Source: Euphorbia lathyris (taxonomy: Eukaryota > Streptophyta > Magnoliopsida > Malpighiales > Euphorbiaceae). From it: a stretch of DNA of 64,000 nt. Below are positions 20,953 to 31,627 of this stretch, piece after piece (within the stretch, counting starts at the first letter, position 1; every line of letters begins with the position of its first letter). The notes below the pieces were generated by a model, which was not told the origin of the DNA, did not search any database, and saw only the letters and a list, made by a program, of their open reading frames with translations. The stretch is from contig NC_088915.1 in assembly GCF_963576675.1 (NCBI RefSeq), forward strand, positions 89,227,501-89,291,500, given 5' to 3'. Made by a program: the position numbers and the translations under genes.

Positions 20953-22721
20953 AGAAGGTCATACGAGATGCTAGAGCAAAGGTGAATCGGGATCTGTATA
21001 CAAGATTGGATACGAAAGAAGGGGAAAGAGACATATATAGAATTGCTCGGATGAGAGATAGGAAGACGCGAGATCTCGGAAAAGTTAAATGTGTGAAGGA
21101 TGTGGACCAAAAAGTCCTAGTTGGAGATAAGGATATCAAGGAACGATGGAGGTCCTATTTTGATGACTTATTTAATGGAGATCGCCAACAAGATGTTGGA
21201 GATATAAGTATCCATCACGATATGATAAATCATGAATGCCTGCGGAGAATTCAAAAGGGTGAAGTCAAAATGGCATTAAGTAAGATGAAGTCGAAGAAAG
21301 CAGAAGGACCTGACGGCATCCCTATTGAGATTTGGAGATGTTTGGGAGAAAGAGGAATCGAATGGTTGACGACGTTCTTTAACAAAATTTGGAGAAACAA
21401 TAAGATGCCATCAGAATGGAGAAAAAGTATCTTAATCCCTTTGTATAAGAACAAAGGCGATGTCCAAGATTGTGCCAACTACCGGGGAATCAAATTAATG
21501 AGTCACACTATGAAACTTTGGGAGCGAGTGATCGAACAAAGGCTAAGGAGGACGGTGAAGATCTCGGAAAACCAGTTTGGCTTTATGCCGGGAAAATCAA
21601 CTATGGAAGCCATCCATCTAATGAGACAATTAATGGAGCACTATCGAAATAAGAAGAAAGACTTGCATATGGTTTTCATTGATTTGGAGAAAGCATATGA
21701 TAAGGTACCAAGGGAAGTACTTTGGTGGGCCTTGACAAGGAAAGGCATTTCGCGGAAATATATTGACATCATAAAGGACATGTATGAGGGAGTATGCACG
21801 AGTGTACGTACTAGTGTTGGGAAGACTGAAGAGTTTCCTATTACGATTGGAGTGCATCAAGGTTCCGCACTAAGCCCATTTCTTTTTGCCATCGTTATGG
21901 ATGAACTAACAAGTTCACTTCAAGATGGTACACCATGGTGCATGTTGTTTGCAGATGATATTATGTTGGTCGATGAGACGAAAGAAGGAGTGGAGAGGAA
22001 GTTGGAACTATGGAGACAAACTCTAGAATCTAGAGGCTTTAAGTTGAGCCGAAGTAAGACAGAATATTTGGAGTGTAAGTTTGGCGGCCATAGGAGTAGG
22101 GAGGCAGGGACAATCACCCTAGATGGGAGAGTTATTCAGGCCTCGGATTGCTTCCGGTATTTAGGATCTATTATCCAAACGGATGGAGAAGTAGATGGAG
22201 ATGTTGCTCATAGGATTAAAGCTGGTTGGTCGAAGTGGAAGAGTGCTACGGGTTTCCTTTGTGACCCCGGCATGCCTAATAGATTGAAGGGAAAATTCTA
22301 CCAGACGGCAATTAGACCAGCATTGTTATATGGTACGGAGTGTTGGGCAGTGAAACACTGCCACATCCATAAGATGTCGGTGGCGGAGATGCGTATGTTG
22401 AGATGGATGTGTGGTCATACGAGAAAGGATCGGGTGCGTAATGAAATAATTAGGACAAAAGTAGGGGTCACATCTATTGAGAATAAAATGAGAGAAAATC
22501 GACTAAGGTGGTTTGGCCATGTGAGACGTAGAGCGCTTGATGCGCCGGTTAGGAGAACCGAAGAGTGGCAAAGGGATGTAGTGGTGAGGGGTAGGGGAAG
22601 ACCTAAGCAAACTTGGAGGAGGGTGATCGAGAGTGATATGAGTTTACTGGGAATTGAGGAAAATATGGTAGTGGATAGGACGGAGTGGAGGGAGCGAATT
22701 TGTGTCGCTGACACGACTTGA
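20918..22721 (+). pseudogene. RTE LINE reverse transcriptase part (3' half of ORF)
   Basis: Reverse transcriptase with [83 protein letters not shown] and the catalytic [10 protein letters not shown] box, followed by the C-terminal region with [15 protein letters not shown] and [10 protein letters not shown] typical of plant RTE elements. Open for about 600 codons to TGA at 22719-22721. Only the frameshift to the endonuclease half breaks it. Confidence 0.88.
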
Positions 22722-22809
22722 TTTCACGGTTTTTATATGATGGTTCATGTTAGCCGACCCCGAATCATTTCGGGACTAAGGCTCTGTTGTTGTTGTTGTT
22801 GTTTGTTTA

Positions 22810-23185
22810 TCATCAAGAAGCAGTAAAATTGGCACAAGTTCTTCAAGAAGTAAACACTGAAATTCTAGTTTGGTTGCCAGTTAAGTCTATTTTCCGTTTC
22901 AAATGTGCTTCTAAGTCTTTCTGCACTCTAATTGATAGCCCCCAATTCATAAATTTGCATCTAAATACATCTACTAAAAACAGGACTCACATCAAGCTAA
23001 TCTTCTCAGGAATGCAGCTAATTTCAATGAATTATAACTTGGCCAATTTACATGTTTCTGATTTTGATAATAGCACGATATTTTACTCAAGCAACCTTGG
23101 AGAAAAAGCCCGCATAAATCCACCTTCAAAAATATATCTTTTAATAATAAAATTAAAATTTATAATTAAGAACAAATGTAAATAA
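22810..23185 (+). pseudogene. F-box protein gene fragment, right arm of inverted repeat 3
   Basis: VNTEILVWLPVKSIFRFKCA followed by SKSFCTLIDSPQFINLHL is a clear F-box domain (L-P-x-E-I-L-x-WLPVKS-RFKCxSKS pattern). The frame runs on for about 60 residues and ends without the usual F-box-associated domain. The mirror copy lies at about 18250-18560 on the minus strand and is more decayed. Expressed alone it would be a truncated SCF adaptor. Confidence 0.75.
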
Positions 23186-23332
23186 AATATAACTTAATAT
23201 TTTAAATTTATATGTGTATTTATTTTCTAAAATAATTCTCAAATGAGGTTTAAAATTGGTTATTTTTGTTTTGTAGAGCATTTTCAAAGCCAGTGCAGTA
23301 CGTGAAACATCTCAGAACTTCGAACCTCTTTT

Positions 23333-26300
23333 CTAGATTTCAATAAAGGCGCTATCAATTGTCATGAGCTTCTTCATCTCCTCCTCACTTGCTACTCCAG
23401 GATCAATATAGCATAACTGCAAAAGAAATACAAAAATTATCCTAAAAATAGTCATGAAAGGAAATAATTTGAATGTGGATATATAACCTGGTATTGACGC
23501 TTTCTCAGTGCATGAACTCCTCTTTTCAATAGCTTTTTCCATCCTATATTTTCTTTAAGTGACCTTTCTAGAGCTACTGTTTGCTACATTTTTACAACCA
23601 AAGAAAAGAAGAGATAAATCTAGAGTTAACATTATGTGTGAATAATCTTCAAGATATCACATAGGTCAAGAAAAAATTTAAAATCAATGTTCCTTCTCTT
23701 TGCACCATTTATAATAGGCTTTAACTTGCAGATTTGAGGGGGAAAAAAAGTTGATTCCTTTTTAAGATAAGTTTACTACATGTTACCAAGTGGTTCGATC
23801 AACCATCATAAACACAGAAAGAATGGGAAAACTGTATGATTTCTATCATTGATTGATACAACACACATATATACACAAGAGTGAGTATACAATACATGGA
23901 AATAAATAAATAAAAACCAATCCCTATGATCAGGGAATCTAACTCCTATAATCAAGGTATACCAGCTATAACAACCATTAACAAAAGACAAAGCATTAAA
24001 ACTCTTGGAACTAATTGCAAAAATTCTTCTATATTCTAGCATAACTAATTATCATTACGGTCTTATCTGAAAGAAAACATTGAAAAGGGGTTCTTTTTTT
24101 TTTGTTACAGATGGAAGAAATGAACAAAATATCATTTCTTCAATTGTGTTCAATAAAATGACTTGGAGCAAAGACCTTAGTTAAGTGATCTAGAAAGCAA
24201 GCTAGGAACATGACACTTCAAGTTCATTGAGCAAAAGGACTTCATGTTTATTATTTTTGCTTGAAATAGAATTTTCTATGAGGTTTAAAAAAGAAGGAAT
24301 ACAGATATTCACTAAAGATGCTGGCTGCATTGTGAAAAAAACATGGTAAGTTCCCGCATAGGAAATATCTAATGATAACATGGGTAACTAAAGGACATGG
24401 GATATAATCACAAGATTCAGGACCAATTAATTTAGTAGTTTTTCATATTCCAGGAATTTTAAACTCATTCAAATTGCTTAGCTTAGAGAAGTTCCCCTTT
24501 AAGAGCAATATTACTTAGCTGCTTCTTGCTAACTGTTAACACAAAAAGATTAGAGGATTGTATATTATAGTATTAGGAATGGATACGTATATATACATGA
24601 GAGAGTATGCTACACTAGGAAAGAAATAAAATATCTAATCTAATCCCTATATCAAGGAATCTAAGGTACCAGCTAGGCGCATCTATAATACTTCCAATCA
24701 AGCTGGAGCATAGATATTAATCATGCCCAAATTCCCTGGTAATGCTTTGGTAAATATTCTGCTAATCGGGCATCAACAAAAGTCAAAAAATAACGTAAAC
24801 CAGACATTGACAAAACAGGACAAGGACTCCATATATCAAAATGGGCTAACTGAAAAGGAACATCCACCAGTTTATTTATTTGAGGAGGATAAGAGACTTT
24901 ATGTTGTTTTGCTAATCGACATGATTCACACTCCAATCTGTTTAAATTCATGGGCAAGACTAGGGCAAAGGTGTTATAATATTTTAAGAGGATGACCAAA
25001 TCGATAATGAAGTTGAAGAAGAGAGAGAAAGGTAATAGTACATGCCATTGTCTTGGAAACTGACACAAGGCTAGAATCAAGAAAACATAACCCACGAATA
25101 TATTTATTCTAGTCTAGATATCGAAAATGCATACGATGCCAGATGGTTAGGATTTTAATTTCTTTCTCACCAAACACCAAGGAGAGGAAAAGAGCAGTGC
25201 CGGAGCAAGGACCTAAACGTCCAGGGGCTAGACCGTGTAAAAAAAATTAAATGCTACTTCGAACAATTAAATATGGGGTTTTCCGGCAGGACCGGAGGGT
25301 CGGCCTCCCCTCCCCCTCTAGCTCCGCCCCTGGAAAAGAGAAAGGGCTTTTCTCATAAAGGAGGAGGGAGGGGAAAGAATGTGAAAGCTAGGAGCATTTT
25401 TAGTGTTTTTGTGAACAATAGACAATGATCAATATTGGGACACTTACATGACCCGGGTCCAAAATCAAGAGATTGTACTGCAGCTTGCTATTATATTGAT
25501 GCCTGACTTCAATTCCCACAATAGTTCTTGAGTGTCCATCATGTTGGAAGTACAAGGGCCTGCTCATTAATATCATCGTAACTCAAATCAGAAATTAGAA
25601 TATCATGTGTAATAGAAGTACTAAAAATATAAAATAAATACTCTATGCTTTGGCTAAGTAATAGTCCATGTTCAGGAGCATGAAAAGGATAGTTACTTAC
25701 GATTTATCAGTAACTATAACACGACCATGATGGGCAGAGGTTGAGCAATCCTTAGAAAAATAATTCCATACCCAATCTAGGAGGACTTGGTGACCCTTAT
25801 TGTCACTTGCAAAGTTATTTGCTATAGTTTCGTTGCTCCCATTGGCCAAGTGACTTGTAGAGCATGAAGTATCATCAGAAACAGGTGAATCCTGTTTTCT
25901 ACCAGTGACATATCTATCCATAGGTCCATAAATTGGAAAGGCTTTTCTCTTGATTCTAGTATTTGGTTTCACAACATGTGAGCCAGGAACAGAAACAAAA
26001 AGATTTTCCAAATCCTTGGGACCAAAATCAACAATCCTAGCCCGAAGGCCAAAAGAACGAAAAAGCGCAGCGCATTCAGTAGCTCCTATCCAACTTTTGG
26101 AGCCATAAATGGAATAATTAAAATGACGAGCACCATCTGCATCAAAACCCTTTCCCCAGGCAACCTCTAGCCATCTCTGGAGAAAAGGGATATCAGGAAC
26201 AAAACTGGAACCGCCAAACAAAACCTGTTTGGCATCACTTCTTTGGGAAAGCAAGTAAGAACTTAGCATTTGGATGTTACGCCATCCACAACCCCAACCT

Positions 26301-26900
26301 ACATCTTCAGAAATCAAGCTCTGAAAATGATCAACATAACCACACAAGAAAACACCAATAGTTTCAGAAGAAGAACTAGAATTAATAGCGTCTAATTCCA
26401 AGGCTTTCCGCAGCAAAGCCATCAAACCACCACCTGATTCTTCTTTGACATTGTAAAAGGAGCTCCTAACCTGCGTAGCAATCAAGCAAGATGCCTTCTC
26501 ATCTAAAGAAGCCTCCTCATCTAGGGCAAGTTCGTCTCCCGATTCCCTTTCCCTATCAAACTTCTCATCATCGTCGAAGTGGCTATTGGCATGTCTACAT
26601 AGTCGATTACAATCATCAATTGAAAATCTATATCATTAATCGTAAAAAAGAACAACAAAAAAGACAAAGGAATACCTCTGGATTTGCGATTGTGGAAGGT
26701 TTAGGTTACAAAATGGACAAGGATAACAAGATTCCATAATCTGGATGATATTATCGGGAGTAGCACCTTTCTACACTACTATCAAATAAGCAAGCAAGCA
26801 ATTACTACTATGAAATAGAGACTAAAATCATAAATAGAGAACCGACGATAGGAGAACTTACAGGGAATGAAAAATTGAACTTGAGTGGCGGGAGTTGCAT
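23333..26900 (-). CDS. C78-family cysteine peptidase (ZUP1/ZUFSP-type deubiquitinase)
   Basis: Complete six-exon gene: 26900-26862, 26770-26676, 26594-25701, 25559-25448, 23583-23488, 23416-23333; 439 residues, all introns GT-AG, all phases agree. Residues after MESCYP form a C2H2-like zinc finger, CPFCNLNLPQSQIQRHANSH (C-x2-C-x11-H-x3-H), split by intron 2; using the acceptor before 26594 rather than 26627 restores this spacing. The peptidase domain holds the catalytic Cys in VGWGCGWRNIQM and the Asp/His pair in LILDPGH at the end of exon 4, plus PLYFQHDGHSRTIVGI. The human relative cleaves K63-linked ubiquitin and acts in genome stability; the plant role is less clear. The start MQLPPLKFNF in exon 1 is inferred from a good GTAAGT donor; an internal Met before ESC is the alternative. 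Intron 4 (about 1.9 kb) holds a copia fragment and a MITE. Confidence 0.88.
24721..25050 (-). pseudogene. Ty1/copia pol fragment in intron 4 of the C78 gene
   Basis: ECESCRLAKQHKVSYPPQIN followed by VPFQLAHFDIWSPCPVLS and LRYFLTFVDA is the GAG-pre-integrase / start of integrase core of a copia element. Nothing else of the element is intact. Short LTR-like AT-rich sequences sharing 'accagct' and 'atcaaggaatcta' at 23935-23970 and 24650-24680 may be its remains. Confidence 0.7.
25195..25332. mobile_element. hAT-type MITE in intron 4 of the C78 gene
   Basis: 138 bp, CAGTGCCGGAGC ... GCTCCGCCCCTG, flanked by a perfect 8-bp duplication GAAAAGAG (25187-25194 and 25333-25340). Confidence 0.82.
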
Positions 26901-27412
26901 CTTCTGTATTTGAAAAACAATTTTATTTATGTTTTGCTCTTGTTCCTGTTACCTTCGTCTTCCTCAAAATTACCTGGCTAGCTTGGTTATTGAAAAATAT
27001 TGTGGCTCATATATATATAAATATAATTGAATCTAATTGATTGGATTTTGTTCAGAATCTAATTAATTGATTGAGTTTCCTTCTTTACCAAAATCTAATC
27101 GATTGAATTTCCTTGCAAAAAAAATTGATTGAATTTCCTTGTTCGGATTGATTGAAAATGTGAATGAGCTGTTTCCACTTAGACGTATATCCTTAAAAAA
27201 AATTAAAAAAAAAACATTAAGGAATGAAAATGTGAATTGGTTATTTCCATTTAGTCATCATTTTTTTATATATTAAAAATAAAGAAAAATACGGAAAAAA
27301 ATGGTTGTGGTTTATCTAATTTCCAAATAGAGATACGTGATTTAAAAGTACAAATAAAAGCTTGTGTTATGTTTTACTTAGAAAACAAAGTATTAGAATT
27401 ACACAGTTAAGT

Positions 27413-28467
27413 TGTTTTTTTTTTGTAGGAACAGGAAAGAAAAAAACAAAATAACCAAAAAAGATTAATCTGAGATTAGCCTAGGGAAGCTAACCCCCAC
27501 AACATCTTCCAAAAGAAGAGAAGATAAATAATCAGGAGGAGAAAATAAAGTTGTGACGCCCAACATCCGCTTATGCCCATCATCCGCCAAACGATCCGCT
27601 ACACGGTTTTGCTCTCTGAAGATATGGCTGAAGCTGATGAAGTCAAAGGAAGAACAAAGTCTTCTAATACCTTTGATTAAGTTTTGGCTATTTAAAAAAA
27701 TAGCTTTTTTATCGGAGATCATTTTGATGGCCTCGAGGTTGTCAGATTCTACAAGCAACTTTTTCAATCTCAGACTCTTGGCCAATCTTAGGCCAGAAAA
27801 AATCCCTCAAAGTTCAGCCGAAAAGGATGAACTCATGCCCAGATTATGAACAAATCCAGACAGCCAAGCACCCCCACCATCCCTTAGAACACCTCCTGCA
27901 AAAAAATTACCGTTAATAAGGCAAGAAGCATCCGTGTTTAATTTTACCACCTCTTCCCTAGACCTACACCAGCCAATGAGGTAAAAAATCTTCTTTTGGG
28001 TAGAACTAGCGAGTGCATCTCCTTTGAAGCTATCAATAATATTAGATAATTTTCCCGGGTAGAAACCTCTCAAATTAGGAAGAATAACAGTTTTCCTTTC
28101 AAAAATCTCATCGTTCCTCCAATACCAAATCTGGTGACAGACAATAGCAAATAAAATATCACCATGCTCAAGGTCAGCCAACAACTTCCCAATAACTCCA
28201 TCTGCAAACCAGTCAAGATCAGAGTGGGCCAAGAAAGTCGAAAGCAAGTGGTGAGGGAGAACTTTCGTCCACACCTCCTTACTCCTAGTATAATCCCTAA
28301 GAGCATGGCAAATTGTTTCCATATGCCCTCTGCATATGCTACAAGCCCCAGAATCCGCCAGATATCGTCTATTTCTATCTGAATTAGTGAGCAACCTATC
28401 CTTGACACCAAGCCATAGAAAGCTCCTAATACGGTAGGGAATCTTTAAAGCCCAAATAAGCTTCTAG
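27413..28467 (-). mobile_element. 5'-truncated L1-type LINE 1 (zf-RVT and RNase H end)
   Basis: Minus-strand 3' part of a plant L1 LINE ending in a poly-A tail (the T run at about 27416-27426 on the plus strand). Frames encode the RT-associated zinc-binding region (CSICRGHMETICHALRDY, SKEVWTKVLP) and an RNase H domain (VKLNTDASCLINGNFFAGGV, then LVESDNLEAIKMI and NRVADRLADDGH). One in-frame TGA separates the halves near 27808. The second copy of the duplication at 58340-58355 lacks the insert and gives the empty site. Confidence 0.85.
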
Positions 28468-29039
28468 ACTGATTACAACCAAAAACATTTTCATCTTAAA
28501 AAAAATATTCTTACATATCAGCAAAACACAATCCAAAAAAAAAACTACCTAAATCGAAACAATAAATAATATGCTAGAATTTTACGTTTTTACTAATCTG
28601 ACAGTTTATGAACTAAATTGATATTTAAATTCATTTTACACAGTTGCAATTTGGTTTTAGGATCTATGTTTTGTCAATATATAAATGAAATTACAAAAAA
28701 AATTAAAAAATGCTCTTATTGTCATTAATTATTTAAAAGTTTAATTTTAAATACTTTGTTTTGTAAAAAAAAATACCGCATACCTCTATTTACAAACTTT
28801 TAAACTACATACCGCTAAGCTTTTAATGAAAGGCAAAAAACAGTTTTGAAAAATGGAAACAAACAGGCACTTAGAGTGTTTGGTTACACAGTTGCAATTC
28901 GGTTTTAGGATCTATGTTTTAATGAACGCTAACCTTTTGTTTTTCAAACATTGATGTATACCGCTAAGCTACTTTTTTTCTTATTAATTAAGGTTCCATT
29001 TATTCAATTTTTAGATGAATAATTTATTAAATTTATATT

Positions 29040-29255
29040 TTGTTAACTTTGTAATATTTTTTGTTTTATTTATTGATTCTTAACGGGTAATGGTACTCGC
29101 GGGTACCCGCGAATTAAATGGGTCGGATATGGAATGCAAAAAGTATACTCGTTTGGATAATGGAAATGGTACATGTAATTAAAAAAATAAACGGGTAAGG
29201 ATTTGGGATTGATAATACCCGCGGGTACCCTACCCGTTGACATCGCTATTTGTTG
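29040..29255. repeat. Degenerate GGGTACCCGCG repeat (MITE remnant)
   Basis: 'cgcgggtacccgcg' and 'cccgcgggtaccctacccgttg' motifs resemble the subterminal part of the 11677-12192 MITE family. The equivalent in copy 2 is 58920-59085. Confidence 0.5.
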
Positions 29256-29759
29256 CTTGTTGTTGCTGATATTAGTTGTTGTTTCAGAATTTGACCAAAC
29301 AATTTCTATCTCCTGTTTAGTAGTGAAAGGCAAAAAACAGTTTTGAAAAATGAAAACAAACAGGCATTTAGAGTGTTTGGTTAACCAAATCTATTATATA
29401 TATAAAATGGGTTAATTACAAACCTGACTCATTTTGAAAGTCCATTTACATATTAAGTCTAGTTGTCCAACATCTTACAAATCTAGACACATTCACTACA
29501 TTTGGACAAAAATACCATCATCTTCCTCATTCCTCATCTTCAACTTCAGGCATATTGAAAACTCCTATATTTTTTTCTTTTTTCTTTTTTCTTTTTTTTT
29601 TTTTTGCTTTTCATATGTATGTAAGATGGTGTATATAAGATGTATATGCCAATGATTAATGAAAATAGTTTAAGTTTATGCAATTCGAAACCATACATCT
29701 TATTAAAACTCCGCATTTTCAACAAATTTTCGTTATACTGCACTTTTCTGCAATTCCCA

Positions 29760-30012
29760 GCATCTGTCGCATTTCGACCTAATGTGACAATGGTGTAATG
29801 TTTTTAATGTTGTCGCGTCTGTCGTATTTTACCATAATGCGACAGACTCCAGCAGTACGAGTTTGTCGCGTTTGTCGCATTTTATCATGATGCAACAGAC
29901 TTTAGTAGTATGAGCTTGTCGTGTCTGTCGCATTTTATCATGATGCGACAGACTTCAATAGTATGAGCTTGTCGCATTTTATCATGATGGGACAAATATC
30001 GAGAATTGCAGA
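29760..30012. repeat. Short tandem array built on a TGTCGCATTTTATCATGATG unit
   Basis: Four imperfect units of roughly 55-60 bases, each with the near-palindrome 'tgtcgcattttatcatgatgcgaca' (varied) and 'cttcagtagtatgag'. The same array, more degraded, is at about 59590-59845 in the second copy. It lies within the MULE-like element described at 59246-60684. Confidence 0.65.
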
Positions 30013-30149
30013 AAAGTGCAGTATTACTAGAATTTGTTGAAAATACATAGTCTTAATAGGATGTATTTCGAATTGCATAAACCTAAACTACTTTAATTAA
30101 TTCTATACATATACATCTTATATACATCATCTTACACACATATGAAAAA

Positions 30150-30627
30150 CAATTTATTTACGTTTTACCCTTATTCATGTTCCTTTCGTCTTCCTCAAAA
30201 TTACCTCGCTAGCTTGGTTATTCAAAAATATTGTGGCTCATCATATATATATAATTATATAATTGAATCTAATTGATTGAATTTTGTTCAGAATCTAATT
30301 AATTGATTGAGTTTCCTTCTTTACCAAAATCTAATGGATTGAATTTTGTTCAGAATCTAATTAATTGATTGAGTTTCCTTCTTTACCAAAACCCTTATTT
30401 GTTGTATTAATTGATTGAATTTCCTTCTTCGTAAAAAAAACATTAAGGAATGAAAATGTGAATAAGTTATTTCTATTTAGGTTTTGGGTATATCTAATAT
30501 TTTTCATAATTCTTTTATATATTAAAAATAGGAAAAAGTATGAAAAAAGTGCTTGTAATTTGCCTAATTTGCAAACAGAGATACGTGATTTAAAAGTCTA
30601 CAAATAAAGGTTTGTGGTATGTTTTTT
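30150..30627. repeat. Tandem duplication, copy 2, left part
   Basis: Close copy of 26920-27412, cut at 'tttgtggtatgttttttta' by the insertion of LINE 2. It resumes at 58301 with 'tggtatgttttacttag'. The repeated TGGTATGTTTT on both sides is the likely LINE target-site duplication. Confidence 0.75.
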
Positions 30628-30654
30628 TATAGAATATATGATATTATTAAACCA

Positions 30655-30722
30655 ATTTACTGACGGAATTTATGCGTTTACTGACGGAATTTTCCGTCAG
30701 TAAACATGTATTTTCTAGTAGT
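30655..30722. mobile_element. CACTA transposon terminus
   Basis: Reading the minus strand from 30722 gives CACTACTAGAAAATACATG followed by the palindromic subterminal repeat tttactgacggaattttccgtcagtaaa. CACTACTAGAAA is the hallmark end of plant CACTA elements. Only this end is seen; it sits at the 3' end of LINE 2. Confidence 0.75.
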
Positions 30723-30849
30723 GAAAACAATTACACAGGTCACATTTCCAACAACCTTCTCCCTATCCCTCACCAAAACCCAGAAACACAAATATGCAAA
30801 GCTCTTACTTATAGACCAATTATCCCAAACACAATTCCCCATATCCCTC
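30723..30849 (-). mobile_element. LINE 2, 3'-terminal piece
   Basis: Continuation of the LINE on the far side of the gypsy insertion (the other pieces are 40902-43075 and 58143-58300). Short, with no domain by itself; assigned from the matching gypsy TSD CCCTC at both junctions. Confidence 0.65.
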
Positions 30850-31334
30850 TGATGACAAGTAGAGAAATTCTGATCAACTTCCGTCCCTGTGGGGGCGTCG
30901 TTGGGTTCGACAGGGGGAAGCTCCGATGCCAAAGTCAGTAAGATGAATCAAGAAAGCGAACTGAATTGACAAAGGATGTGAGAATATGTACCTTGATAGC
31001 CTAGGGATGTAGGCTATATATAGCTAGGAAGTTGTAACCTTCAGCAACTAGAAAGTCTCCATTAATGCTCCATTAATGGCGGTTACAGGTTATCTTTAAC
31101 CTGGCGGTTAGCTAATTGATAGCTCATTTAATGATCTTTATGGCCGAGTCGGCGTCCAGCCGTTACAGTGGCGAATCAGGCGAATGAGGGGATTCGCCCC
31201 CATAGGTTCGCCAGCGGATCTCTCTGAGTAGGACCGTGGAGATCCGCCATCTGGCTTTCCTTTGGAGATTAATACGCGGCGGTCTCAAGGCTAATATCTC
31301 TTTCGGTCCTCGGGATAATATCTCTATGTTATCA
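30850..31334 (-). repeat. gypsy 3' LTR
   Basis: 485 bp, TG...CA ends; contains CTATATATAG (about 31014-31023), a candidate TATA box. Followed on the element's inner side by the polypurine tract. Confidence 0.9.
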
Positions 31335-31352
31335 GAAGCCCCCCCAAAATAC
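31335..31352 (-). other. gypsy polypurine tract
   Basis: On the minus strand the sequence just before the 3' LTR reads ATTTTGGGGGGGCTTC, the primer site for plus-strand cDNA synthesis. Confidence 0.75.
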
Positions 31353-31627
31353 CCTTAAAGTCCTTTAGGGCTTTTGAGCTTCTGCGCGCCGTCATGAACA
31401 TCGGCATTAATGAGCACTCTGTTCGATGTCAATCGATGAGTGACACGTGTAACGGACGCACTGTCCCAGGAAAGAAAAGACATCCTTCTTCCTTCCTCGC
31501 TTTCTCTTTCTTTCTCATTTCATCTCCACTTCCTTCCCTACTGTTCGAAGCTCTTCCTGGGATTTTCAGCGTTCAAAGCTTTTCGATTTCATATAAGTTT
31601 CATCTTTCCTTACTCGATTTGTTCTGA

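Larger units (their letters stand above)
19650..22800 (+). mobile_element. RTE-clade LINE, near full length, one frameshift
   Basis: Apurinic endonuclease and reverse transcriptase in order, no LTRs, and a 3' end of repeated GTT (ctgttgttgttgttgtt), the microsatellite tail typical of RTE LINEs in plants. The 5' end is placed near 19650 where similarity to the left arm of inverted repeat 3 stops. The coding region is open except for one frameshift near 20900, so it is recently active or recently inserted but not autonomous as read. Confidence 0.88.
18245..23115. repeat. Long inverted repeat 3: F-box gene fragment arms, with a LINE in the right arm
   Basis: The left arm runs about 18245-19080. 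The right arm runs about 19120-19650 and resumes at about 22800-23115 after the LINE. Matching landmarks on opposite strands: 'ctggggatggcg' with its complement at 18817-18828 and 19403-19414; 'aaactctagtttg' with 'aaattctagtttgg'; 'tataacttggccaattt' at 18347-18363 in complement and 23034-23050 in plus. The centre lies between about 19080 and 19190. The outer parts of both arms encode an F-box gene piece. Confidence 0.8.
26910..30140. repeat. Tandem duplication, copy 1 (broken by LINE 1)
   Basis: 26910-27412 and 28468-30140 together form a unit of about 2.2 kb whose second copy is 30150-30627 plus 58301-59950. Landmarks: 'acctggctagcttggttatt' (26970) against 'acctcgctagcttggttatt' (30204); 'acttagaaaacaaagtatta' at 27378 and 58310; 'caaccaaaaacatttt' at 28475 and 58358. 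No gene is seen in the unit. Confidence 0.8.

Noticed and set aside
23785..23800. tRNA gene suggested by 'gtggttcgatcaacc'
   Set aside because: No acceptor stem, A box or anticodon arm around it.
26595..26627. Alternative, longer start of C78 exon 3 using the acceptor before 26627
   Set aside because: It keeps the frame but inserts 11 residues into the zinc finger; the acceptor before 26594 restores C-x2-C-x11-H-x3-H spacing.
29760..30012. CRISPR-like array
   Set aside because: Units are adjacent imperfect tandem repeats with no unique spacers, in a plant nuclear context.
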